From: Holothuria scabra
Lineage: Eukaryota > Echinodermata > Holothuroidea > Aspidochirotida > Holothuriidae
Length of the DNA: 64,000 nucleotides
NCBI GenBank assembly: GCA_037179385.1
Contig: CM074195.1
Coordinates: 12,561,887 to 12,625,886, forward strand
Direction of reading: 5' to 3'
Part shown: positions 1-10,665 of the stretch, piece by piece
Layout of the letters: each line of letters begins with the position of its first letter
Numbering within the stretch: the stretch's first letter is position 1
Made by a program: the position numbers and the translations under genes
The notes under the pieces: model-generated
Seen by the model: only the letters and a program-made list of their open reading frames with translations
What the model was told of the DNA's origin: nothing
Databases searched by the model: none

Positions 1-857
1 ACTATACAACGGAATCGAAAATATGCCAATGACTTTATTCCTAATATCTTTTGCGTGATAAATTCACCGTACGTGAACCCTCCGCTCCCCTGCACCCGCC
101 ACGTACGTGTCCGCTAAGCGGTGTGCCCTCCCTTTTGAGAATTCTTGTAAAGGTAGCTGTTTGTGTATTCAATCGGTGTCGTACATGCTACCTTTTGAAG
201 TAAAATTTGAAATTTGACAAAATTTGCCTCCAAGTTTTTTAAAAAATCAAATATTTAAAGATGGCGTCACTGAGGGGGCCTTGGGAAGGCAATCCTTCCT
301 CTTTGAAAGTTTTTTTAAAAATTAGGTGTGCCCAAATGAAATCTGGTGCCACATGCTACCTTTTGAAGTAAAATATGTTACTTAAGTACGTATTTTTAGG
401 ATCTTTAACAAATAAAAATGGCATCCAAATGGGGGGAGGGGGCTTTGCCCAGTGACCCCCTGCGTAAGCCACTGTCAAAGAAAAATAGAAGAATGTTCTG
501 ATATTTAACTGTTGCTTGAAAATAATTTTGGGAAATCGGAATACTCTGGACTCTTGACCTTTTATTCCATAAATACTAACAACTGTCTTTGTTTGGCTAG
601 CTGATATACTGATTCGTAGTCCCTGAATTCATACAATATGCTACGAGATGCTAATAAACTCAATCGTTAATCGCCCGTGGTACATCACTATGAATCTAAC
701 ACGTGTTAGAGAGTTTCAGTCTACTGAAGGACGGTGAAAAATCACCAATGAAATAGCTTGCCTTCATGGTTCCTTTCAACCGCATGAACGACATCGCCTG
801 GCCAAAATAATGTAACGTGTTAAAAAACACGGTAACATTACAGGGTGCCAGGGTCGC
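1..857. other. Intergenic, with two copies of a ~160-bp dispersed repeat
   Basis: The words ACATGCTACCTTTTGAAGTA occur near 184 and near 350. Each is followed by a diverged body ending in a G-rich stretch next to GATGGCGTCACTGAGG or AATGGCATCCAAATGG. The two bodies look like tandem or nested copies of one repeat. No coding signal was seen. Confidence 0.5.
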
Positions 858-1340
858 AGTGACGTAGCTAGAAATTCATAGCTGGGGACCCGAACACATT
901 TTGAGGGTGACAAACCCAACGTGCAACCATAAGCCTACGGGAGCATTTCAGTTTGGTGGCCACAAGGTTTTTTGCTCCGAAAAATGTTATTCTGCCTAGA
1001 AGACTAAGCGGAGCGCCAGCACTAGTTGGTGCGGAGCGTGCAAAAAATTGTGAAAAATAGGACCACTGAGGAGAGCTGGAAATGGCATTTCCCATCTTTC
1101 TCGCTTCCCAAGCAGTCAATATTTTGAGCTTTTCGTTGCCATAAAATGTTCACTTGAAACAAATTAACAAACTGAGAAGCGGTCCGAAGGCTACTAAAAA
1201 GATTTTTGTGCCCGACGAACTTGTAACTCTGCCCAGAAGAAAATCTAAGCGGAACGCCTCCATCAGTTGGCGTGGAGAGAACAGAAAATTTTGAAAAATC
1301 GGATCTCTCAAACAGTCAAACAGCTGAGGAAATGGTATTT
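858..1340 (+). repeat. Dispersed repeat, 'GTGACGTAGCTAG' / 'GCGGAGYG' family, two copies
   Basis: A copy starts CAGTGACGTAGCTAGA at 858 and includes TTGGTGCGGAGCGTGC near 1025 and GGAAATGGCATTTCCC near 1078. A second, partial copy follows at about 1190-1345 with TTGGCGTGGAGAG and GGAAATGGTATTTCCC. Further members are seen at 2522-2866, 9275-9463, 10550-10665, 16200-16330 and 46020-46340. Short open frames here are by-products of the repeat. Confidence 0.6.
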
Positions 1341-1380
1341 CCCAGGCTTGTAACTAGAAAAAAATGAAGCAGTCGTCATT

Positions 1381-2521
1381 TTGAGCTTTCGTTTACAATA
1401 ATAGACAAATTATAACCTTTTAAATGAGAAAATTCATCACTATCACTGGATGAAGTACATGATTTGGTAGCTGTTTGGGGAAAACTACGCAACGCTGATT
1501 AAAAAAGGCCAATGTAAACTGTATTGCGAGTTTTGGCTAAACTCAAGAAACTGAATTAATGGAATTGTCTATGTGAACCGAAGTCCTGACTATAAATGAT
1601 TTTACTTCTAACATCTTTTAAGAAATGTCGTGTAACGAGGTAGGTTTAAAAAATTTTCATGCAAACTTATGGAAAGACATTTTCACCCTTTATCAATGAC
1701 ATTATGATATTGAAAAACAACATATCCGATTTTCATTACTGTTGTCCGGATTTCGGCTTCAGGGGTAGGATATTTAGCAAACGATTAGGCAGTTAAAGAC
1801 TGCAACTGAACACCCTCCCGTTTGTCTGTGTTATTGGCAGATTATAATTTGGCAACAGAAAACATTCTAGAACTTTGTACAATTTTTGCCGGAATATTTT
1901 GCCATTTTTGCAAGACTACAGTATGAAGTGGGCTGGGGAAGACTTTTTTCCACAAGTTCACGAATGTGTCGTAAATCTTTATTATTTTAATTTTCACATA
2001 GATTTTACTTTGAAAATAGTGGTTTTTGGTTTCCGCGCAAAGTTTTGAAAGAATTCAGATAATTGGCCATTTCGGGAATTGTGTTTTGCAAGATTTAAAA
2101 ACAGGCTGAATGGTTGTTCCTTAGATTGGCTTCTCAAATGTCTGAATGTGATGCGATCTATAGTTTTCACCATTCTGATATTTCGTGCATATGTTACATG
2201 GCCGTCACCAAGGGGGTGGGGGTGCGGAGGGTGCGAACGAACCCCCTCCAGGCTCGCCCGCCCCCCCCCCCCCAAATGGGGGAGGGACGTAGCCGCCGGG
2301 TGTGGAGATTTTTTTATATTGAGGTCAGAATTGTGTATGGAACGGCCAAACGGCAATTTTTCTTACGTTTTCCCTACTTTTAGACTATCATGTGGCGAAG
2401 TTTCAGCTTGTCGTCGATCAAGTATTTTCGAGAGGTCTATCACTATTGGCGTCTGTGAATCCAGGGCTGCATTTCCATTAGTCATTTCGCTCAAACTTCC
2501 TCCCAGCCTAGACTTCGAGTC
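1381..2521. other. Non-coding stretch with a C-rich tract
   Basis: No conserved coding segment was seen. A pyrimidine-rich run with CCCGCCCCCCCCCCCCCC lies near 2257-2273 beside a G-rich segment (about 2211-2231), so open frames on both strands here reflect base composition. Confidence 0.4.
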
Positions 2522-2866
2522 AGTGGCGGAGCTTGGGATTTCGGCCAGAGGGGGCGAAAATGGTCTACAGGGGGGCTCCGAAGGAGTAAATACCCTGAAC
2601 CTCAGCACGATCGAAGCCACGGCTTTCCAGACTTTCCATTTGGTTTGCTGCACATGGTAGAAGCCTACTTTGCTATTTCTCTTCAGCAAGTTTTCTATTA
2701 AAACATGTTTAAATTTTCTATCCACGGACCTCCTCAGAAGAAAATTCGGGGGGGGGGAGGGAGGGACAATTCTTTTAGGGGGAAAAGCTCCGCGCCACCA
2801 TGAGTTGGCGCGGAGTGCAAGAAAATTTTGGCTCAGCATGCCTCTCAGATCACTGGAAATGCAGTA
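2522..2866 (+). repeat. Dispersed repeat, GTGGCGGAGC family
   Basis: It begins CAGTGGCGGAGCTTGGGATT at 2520 and has a G-run at about 2748-2760. It ends with GAGTTGGCGCGGAGTGCAAG and CTCAGATCACTGGAAATGC, the same order of words as in the copy at 858. Confidence 0.6.
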
Positions 2867-4020
2867 AGGAAAACACCGAGTGAACTGTTAAGAAATTTTG
2901 ATGTTAATTTTTTTCTTCGTCTTTTTCTTTATGTTTTCTTCGTTTTTTTTCTGTTTTTTTTATTTTCCAGGAAGGGCAAGTTCCCCCTAACCCCTACCTG
3001 CGGACGCGCACGTTTCTATCCCTCTCTTTCACATTCTAGTATGAAGGCGGTCATTATATTTCATGTTATTTTCAGGTCTCGATTTAAGATTTTTAAGCAA
3101 CAATGGGCTATTTTGTGAAGATAAGATTAAACCTGCTATAGAGCTTAATAGCAAGCAGGGGGTAAAAGTTATGGAAATTAACCACCGTTAAGTGTACATT
3201 TTTGGCATCTGGAAATCAAAATGAGTACACGAAGAAACATTAATTTACGTGATTTACATCATGTGACCACTGTGAAGTAGCTATTAATTAAGTACATTGT
3301 AAGAAATAGCCAAGACAAAAGGTTAGCTTGGCTCTCTAGATACCGAATTCATGATAAATAGAAGTAGCCTAATCCTAATATGCTTATTAGATTGCATTTT
3401 CGGACTTTTGAGACCACGAAAGTACAGAAATAGGTTTTTTTCATGGGGTTATTGTAGAGTGACAGCCATTTATCATGAGAATGGTCACTTGAAGAAAAGC
3501 AAAGTGGAAACTGCTCATTATAACTCTTAAACCATTACCACTATGATAACAGTTCCATTTCATTTACAACCTGAATGTTCAAATGATTTTGAAAAATGTT
3601 GTGGAAGCTATTTTGTTATCTTTTATAACCTTTTTATTGCCTGTGTTGACAACAAGAGGGCTATTTGCGTTACCATTATTGTTGCGCCCTTTGCCACATC
3701 TTTTATTGGCAGGGAGGGTAAATTTAATGTCAGTTTCTGTGTTTTGTAAGCTAATAATCACGATTGGCGTGGAAGCAATTATCTTAGCACAGCGACAAAA
3801 CTAATTAGTGCGTATACAGCATGAAGATACGCTTCGGCAAAACCTATCCCTGTATTACAGAAGATGACCCTTTTCATCAGAATAAAAGGCAGATAGTACA
3901 GTTACTGATGGCTGTTTGAGCATTTTGTTATCTGGGCCTTAAATCAAAGCCAATATATTATGTATTTTACCAGTAATGGTGCAAGATTAAAGTATGTTTA
4001 AAAGCTGAAAAGGGCACTGA
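2867..4020. other. No feature recognised
   Basis: AT-rich sequence with a T-rich tract at about 2905-2965. I see no exon, repeat partner or RNA gene. Confidence 0.35.
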
Positions 4021-4095
4021 CAGACGATTTTGGTCCGTCGGGGGGGGGGGGGTGCAGTCGCCCCCCTGACCATATGACAGCTCCGCCACTGCTTC
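4021..4095 (-). repeat. Fragment of the GTGGCGGAGC repeat, reversed
   Basis: A 12-base G-run near 4039 is followed by CCCCCCTGACC and ends TGACAGCTCCGCCACTGC, the reverse complement of the GCAGTGGCGGAGC head. Confidence 0.55.
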
Positions 4096-5580
4096 GAGTT
4101 TGAAGCATCGCAAGCCACAGTGTTACACTAGCACAGTATTAGTTTGCCTCAGTCATAGTCAGTTCGTAGCTGTACGGGTTGGTGTTTTAAGCTACCGAAT
4201 CATTCGCGAATTTAGCAGTTCAACACTGTGCCTAGTTATAGTCTAGCCCATGCAGCCAGGTACCAGTATTTCTTATAACAGGAATCAGTCATTTCATCAA
4301 AGTTGTGTTTTAGTGTAAAACAGTCTTTAGTTTATAGTCCCCGTCAGGACATTCGTTCATAATCGTGGGCAGACTCATTATTGGAGGAGTGAATCGAATT
4401 AGAAACCGACTAAATCTTGAACTGTGAGTGTTTGATACTTAATACAGTTGCAATTGTGTAAAGGGTCAAACTTATTTGTGAGTCAATCATTCTTATGTGT
4501 TTTCAAGGAAAATATAATGATTACAATTATCAAACACTCCCCCCCCCCGATCCAGCTAATCCAACGCCTGAATTTCCGTTCTTGGTATGCACCAGATTGG
4601 GCCATTTTGAGTTGAAAAATTGCAAAGCTCCCTACCATGGGAAGGTCCCCCTCCCATGCCCACCCCCCTTCTGCTACTTCGTTGCCTCGTCCACAACAAT
4701 TTCCTCACTCACATGTTCGAGTTCAAAAACGCACCCCCTCTTGAAAAAAAGCTGGTGACGGCCCTGATGTTACCATGACTATGACAGTTTTTCGGGCTAA
4801 CGTGTGAAAGAAGTCATATAGGCCTATTTGATTATTTCGGGCATTGTGCTGCAAAGGACCGTAATGTAACGCTCACGAAAAGAGCTTTTTGCGCTGCCCG
4901 GTTATATGGCGAATTTCTTTGTAATCCCGTTGATTTTTAGTGTCACCGCGACTATGATTTTCCCTCTTCTAACATATCTTCGGGTACGCTTGGGAGTTTT
5001 CTGAGTAATTAAAGCCATTCCAAGTTCTGAAACTCAAGTGCTGTCCATTTTTTTCAAAATTCCTCCCGAAGACTGGTTCTACTATGATTAAATGGTGTTA
5101 ATGACCAACATGTGTGTCAGTGGGTAGGTGGGAAATGAAGCAGGACAAAATCATGATCACTCACTATAGATGATATTTCAGTATTTTTGGCAGTAAGCTA
5201 CGTTATGTAATTGACAATTAGCTTCAAACCCTGTCAACCGGGCTTGAGGGCATGACCTACTTCATAAATGTTAGCCTCACTGGAAAAAACCCTTCCCTTT
5301 TTTCTCATTATCTGGGGTACAGATATTTCAGTCTCCCAAGCTATTCCTCGTTCCTTTTCCTCCAGTTTTTTCTTTCCGTTCCACTCTTCCATCTTCCTTC
5401 ATTTCCACTTGTCTCCTTCCTCTCCCCGATTTTCCTGGGGCACTCTGTCTGCCGCCGAAGTCATGCCTGCCCCTCGGGCTCTGGTCGTCCCCGGACTGCG
5501 TTATCTGGTCGTTTCCTCATTACTACGATATATATACGTACTAAACTCAAAGTGACATGTTCCTAACTTGGCAGAGTAAG
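4096..5580. other. Non-coding, with a pyrimidine-rich tract
   Basis: A C-run lies at about 4540-4550. A mostly C/T tract spans about 5340-5450 and resembles the reverse complement of the purine tract at 14378-14547. Two frames are open through it because of composition. Confidence 0.4.
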
Positions 5581-5589
5581 GGGGCATCC

Positions 5590-5860
5590 TTGTGTGATGA
5601 AATCTCTATCTTCCGACGTCTTTATGTTCCGACAATAATGTACTTCCTTGGTACCGACAAAATGTAGGCTACTTTGGCACCGACAATAAACTGATAGGCT
5701 AAATGTAATTTGGCGTGGGTAAAAATGTACTTAGGCGACAATAAAAATGTACTCAGGTGCAGATAAAAGTGGAATTTTGGCACCGACAAAGTGTTCTTTG
5801 GCGCCGTTTTGTGGGAACATAGAGATGTGGGAACATAAAGATGTAACCGCAGATTAAACC
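5590..5860. repeat. Degenerate short-word array (CACCGACAA) with inverted flanks
   Basis: Words such as GGCACCGACAAAATGT, GGTACCGACAAAATGT and GGCGACAATAAAAATGTAC recur irregularly about every 20-45 bases. The left flank ATCTCTATCTTCCGACGTC and TTTATGTTCC mirrors the right flank GGGAACATAGAGATG and GGGAACATAAAGATG. This suggests a non-autonomous element with self-similar ends. Confidence 0.5.
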
Positions 5861-8002
5861 TCTAGTCAGCAGGCTTCTCCCATACAAGTAAACAGCGTTT
5901 TTTACCGTGTTACCTCCATGCTCTTACAGCGGCCCGCGGCCGTGAATGATGACCCTGTAGCTATTATCTGGACGTATTAGTTCCATTTTATGACTCTTCA
6001 CCGTATACACGAGCAAAGAGTGAGTGCGTTATGTGCCACTGTTCCCATACGAGTGTATATGCGGGCGATTGTCCGTATGATCCCATGCTCGATCAAAAGC
6101 AGCTCCCTACTCGATCACTGTTTTCATCCGTGAACAATTTACGATTTCCCTATATCTGAACTGACCTTTCAATAAAAGAAACCAATTTGAGTTGGTTAGC
6201 CCCCAGACATGTTGCAATTCGCATGCATGAACTGAATATCATCTCCAGCCATTCGTCCAAGTCGTCACCTAGTGTCGTAAAACAAATAGCCTACCCATTC
6301 AAGGTCTGACTGAATTCATGAAAGTGTAGCTTGTAACAAGGAAACTAGAATACTGATGCGCTGAGGAACACACGTCCTGTACGAATATTTTAACGTGTAC
6401 TGTGTATGGAACCTGGTAGCTGTCATGGGTATAGCTTCCTTATGAAACTGGCGTATTTAACAAAAACTTCATCAAAGGAAACTAGTTTAATTTCTTATTT
6501 TTAACTTACCAGCTCTTATAGTCAAATTCAAATGTTGTAGACTGAAGTCGCTCGGCGAAGTGATCAAGCCCACGTGCCACCAGGAACTTCGACCAGACGA
6601 GTGTGGTAAACAACTTGGGCGTGTGTGCTTAAATATGTGATGCAAATACCAGCTGGAAGGCATGCGTACTAGACAACATATAGCTTTTAGAAATCATGGA
6701 ATCATTTCAAATTGCATGCGTCTATTTTTCCAAGCTCAACAAAACTGCTGGTAGCATTATATTAAACCAGATATTGGGATTGTTACCCTACACGCACAGT
6801 AATAACGATGGCTGAAAGCATGCCGGGTAATGTACGTGTTCTTACATCATCAAGGTCGGGAGGCTAATTGAAAAGAAATGAAAACCTACACCAGTATAGA
6901 GTAGAGTGGGATCATGAAGGTCACGTTTGTGGACAAGTTAGTTAGGGTCACCCTGCCGAGATGGAATGTGTATCCATTTTGGTCTCCTATCACTTATCCA
7001 AGGTGCGGTTTCAGAATATTTATACCCCGCTAACACAGACCTTTTTTTAATTTAAGGGTACCGCAAGCCAAAAAATAAAGAACTGCATAAAAAAGAGCAC
7101 GAAAATGAATTGTAATCGTCCAACTCCCATCTTCATAGGACGTTCTTAATGTTGAAGTTAATTCTCTCAAATAAAAATGGTACATTGGGCAATAATTTGT
7201 GATGCCATTGTTGTACTACTCAAATTACAATCTTTGTATTTGTTGTTCTTAAAAGTAACTGCACCTTGCACCAAGGTGTGATAGCACTCTTACTCTTATG
7301 GGGTAGGTGATGCAATTAATTTAGCCCTCTCTGTGCAATGTACTACCTGCTAATGTACTAGCAAACCGGAAGTGTTCTAGGTCATAAAATAAAATCAATT
7401 TTAAAGAGAAACGTGGAAGGTAATGAGAGTTGTACGTACAACAAGAAAGTCAAAAATTGTTGCCCAAACATGTGGATTAACGTTTTTTTAAGTGAATAAG
7501 TTTCAATATTTTATATCTTGGCTCCAAGAATAGCCTAGGAAGATGGGAGTTGGACTGTTAGAATAAATTTTCATGGGCCTACTGTTAAATTCAAATATTT
7601 TCTATTTCTTTTTTTTTACTTGAGGTACACCTTAAAACGTGTCGTGCGGTGTCATGAAACATTTTATAACACCATATGACATGTTTTAAAAATCGTTTTA
7701 TGTTTCGTGTCATTCCGTATTATAAACTTAAAGTTTTCAAACACAATTACGTACATGACCCGTTTTAATACAGCCATGGAAGTACTACGCTACGACGTTT
7801 TAGTGGTAGCTGGCATAGGAAAGTAACGATCGAGGGAGGGGTGGTTGGGGGTGAAAGCCCTGTTTTTGGAATATTCTCCTAGATTTATTAATGTTATACC
7901 AATCTGCCAATTCTCGCATACTTGATACAGTGCATTATCCCCCATATCCCCATCATAAGAATGTAAACACGATTTCTTCTCGTCAGGGTAACTCTTGGGA
8001 AG
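5861..8002. other. No feature recognised
   Basis: Mixed-composition sequence without a convincing exon, repeat or RNA gene. Confidence 0.35.
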
Positions 8003-8023
8003 TGTTAGTTAGTTAGTTACCGG

Positions 8024-8077
<54 letters not shown>

Positions 8078-8097
8078 TTTAGTTAGTTAGTTAGTTA
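8003..8097. repeat. (GTTA)n microsatellite
   Basis: About 20 tandem GTTA/AGTT units, interrupted by ACCGG near 8029 and by one GTTATTTA unit. Confidence 0.95.
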
Positions 8098-9274
8098 TGA
8101 ATGTGTTATATAGTGTCATACTGTTTAAATACCGTTCAAGTCCTCCCGTCTAGTCGCCTCTTACGGACAGGCGGGGAATACGGTGGGCATATTCTACAAC
8201 CCCCAACCCACAGGGGCGACATAAAGCAACAACATATGTCCCACGAATTAAATTGGGCAGCATAGCTGTGTTCATAGTTCACCCCTTCCGCCCCCTCCCC
8301 TTGGAAAATAGTTCATATTCCTCACATTCGGTATAGCACGTTTTTCCGACTAAACCCAATACCTATGTCGACTTTCTCAAATAAATCAAGTGCCGTATTT
8401 AGACTTTTTTCTTACGTAGCAACATAGAGCCCCATTCGCAAATTTTTCAAAAATTGCCAAAATTTTTTCGCGCGGTTCGAGAGCTTCAGTCCTATTGGTT
8501 TAGTAATTATCAAATAGCATCCAAAACATATCTCAATTCTGCATCAGTCCGATTAGAAGGTTCGTGTGCATTGGCTGAATAAGAGGGGTGTTAGTATGAA
8601 GGAGCTCAGCATTCGCAACGAATCGAACTTCTGACCATCATGAGAAGCGTGCGTTCACTGAAGGACAACACTTGACCAGCCTCACGGCCCTCAGACCATT
8701 TACATCATTGGTCTGTCAGATCTGTCATGTACGGCTTTATTCTAGACTGGGTGAAAAGAACAGATACTACACACGATCGGAACAAGGACGAGAAGGTCTA
8801 TATGGCTGAGACAACGAAAATTTAAAGCGCATCTACATCGATAGGCCTACATTAATGTGTCTTTTGAACGAATGTAGAAGTAGTTGTTACTCTTTTCTAT
8901 TCAAAACAGTTTCTCAAATTACCCTAGACTTTGCAAAGTCTTTTTTCGGCGATATCATTCCCTGACTAATGTTTTTAAAACTTCCTTCAGTCCAGTAAAT
9001 CTGTCCGCCCTGTATTCACGTATCGCCCCTTTTCACGCCCACCGAAAGGGTGGACACTGAAAAGGGGAGAAAACATTTTCATAGAAGAGAATGGATTGCA
9101 CTAGGTCTTATTCAAGAGGACAGTGAAATTCGATTTGGTAAATATTATCCGACCAGACTCTGCAGAGTCTAAAATTACCCCAATCTCAGTGATCTTTGCG
9201 CAAGCTTGAATCTTCGGTTCAAAAATTTGGAAAAACGTATACAAATCAAAGAAAAACCGAACAAAACGTGTTTT
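8098..9274. other. Non-coding, with one member of a dispersed repeat pair
   Basis: The segment at about 8672-8770 (CTCACGGCCCTCAGACCAT, TCATGTACGG, TTCTAGACTGG, GAAAAGAACAGATA) recurs in shorter form at about 30338-30416. Nothing else was recognised. Confidence 0.45.
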
Positions 9275-9463
9275 CTAAGTTTCTATGCGAAAAATAGGCT
9301 TTAGAAATGCCATTTCCAGCGATCTGGGAGGCATTTCCGGCCGAAATTTTCTCACGCTTCGTGTCAATACATGGTGACTCAGCTGTTTTCCCCCCGCCCC
9401 CAAGAAATTTTGCCCCCTGATTTTTTTTCTGCGGACGCCCATGCGCGAAGGGAATGAGTGCAC
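9275..9463 (-). repeat. Dispersed repeat, GCGGAGYG family, reversed
   Basis: The sequence GCCATTTCCAGCGATCTGGG, then CCCGCCCCCAAGAAATTTTG and TCTGCGGACGCCC, is the reverse complement of the word order at 2700-2866. The 62-residue open frame here belongs to the repeat. Confidence 0.55.
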
Positions 9464-9574
9464 ATGCCCCTCCTCCCTAATTGATTTTCACTTTCCAGCG
9501 AAATTATTTAAGCTTTATTTCTGTAGAGGTAGTTTGAGATGAACGATTGGCTTTCCACCAAGTATTAATTTCAA

Positions 9575-9838
9575 TCATGTTCTCTCACAAGCGGTCTTCA
9601 AATTAACATAAATTTTCCCATGTTCCAGAACCAACTCAAATGTTTCAGTATCTATCAATATTCCTTCTGATAACAATTCAAGCAGACGCATAGCAACAAA
9701 AGTTTCCATTCCAACCATTTCACGAATAATAAGGTAGACGGATCGCCTCGTCATCTCGTGATTTGCAGATGCATGACATTTGTTGTGGAATTTAATTGTC
9801 TCCATGAAGATCCCGAGAGCAACGTTCTGCCATTGGTG
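9575..9838 (-). CDS. Possible terminal exon of an unknown gene (weak)
   Basis: The minus strand is open for 87 codons from just after a TAG at 9839-9841 to a TGA at 9575-9577. The first Met (METIKFHNKCH) is at 9805, and the segment TRRSVYLIIREMVGMETFVA continues into a helix-like stretch. AATAAA lies about 60 bases beyond the stop. The TAG directly before the open part could be an acceptor AG, but it lacks a pyrimidine tract. I do not recognise the protein. The length is within reach of chance, so this is only a candidate. Confidence 0.2.
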   Translation of the reverse strand, partial: HQWQNVALGIFMETIKFHNKCHASANHEMTRRSVYLIIREMVGMETFVAMRLLELLSEGILIDTETFELVLEHGKIYVNLKTACERT

Positions 9839-9841
9839 CTA

Positions 9842-10242
9842 ACTTTGGTCGTCATGCCTTCAGATATAGAAAACTTCGCATCTCATCCCTTTTCCAAAAG
9901 TTACAATTTTCCAATATGGAGTCAAGGAGAGGAGTGTCCCTTCACCTTGACCTCTCCCCAGGAGAGCGATCTATCAATCATTGCGCCCCTCTTTTAGTCT
10001 ATTGAATCTTCATGTAGCTAGACCAGGTGGGACGGAATAGACACATGATCCCCTCCAGTGTTAGTCAGACAGACTTAAACATTGTTCAATCCTCCTTTAA
10101 GTTTATGTTTTTAGGCAGTCGAAGGGAGGCAATGGACCATGCCACCCACATGCAAATGTTTTACCTCCTTACAATGTGTGAAATATTTAACACAAATTTT
10201 AACTTGAAGCAAGCTTACATATGCCACACAATTTTATAAAAG
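9842..10242. other. No feature recognised
   Basis: No exon, repeat partner or RNA gene was seen. Confidence 0.3.
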
Positions 10243-10291
10243 ACACACCCACACGGGCGCACACACACGCACACACACACACACACACACA
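10243..10291. repeat. (CA)n microsatellite
   Basis: Imperfect CA repeat with CGGGCG and CG interruptions, followed by a pure run of about 11 units. Confidence 0.93.
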
Positions 10292-10549
10292 AAGGAAATT
10301 AGGAGGAGGTCGAAAACCCCTCCCTATTATTTAACTCGAAAATGGCAGAATATTGTTGAGGTGGAAGTTGCAAAAAGCTGTGGGATGTTTTAACTGATAT
10401 ATTACACGGACATACGGGAGGATACCCAGGTGCATACAGAGCCCAAAGTTCTTGCCGAAAAAATTGAAGTGGTACATTTTATCGCGTAATTTTCTGAAAG
10501 TGAAATTACTATTTCATCACATGCGATCTACCTTAACAGTTTACATTTT

Positions 10550-10665
10550 TTCGAAAGAAAGACTCATACAAGCCTGGAAATTGTCATTTCCGGCTATCTA
10601 CGGGAACGACATTTTTCAAAATTTTCTGTACGCTCCGCGCCGACCACTGTTGGCGCTCAGCATAA
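10550..10665 (-). repeat. Fragment of the GCGGAGYG repeat, reversed
   Basis: GTCATTTCCGGCTATC, TTTTCTGTACGCTCCGCGCC and ACTGTTGGCGCTC match the reversed order of words in the copy at 858-1100. Confidence 0.5.

Noticed and set aside
2079..2660. 193-codon plus-strand frame, the longest in the window
   Set aside because: It crosses a C-rich tract and the head of the GTGGCGGAGC repeat, and overlaps open frames on both strands. No domain or codon-level structure was seen.
5252..5566. Two overlapping F/S-rich plus-strand frames that look hydrophobic
   Set aside because: They lie on a pyrimidine-rich tract and both frames are open, which points to composition.
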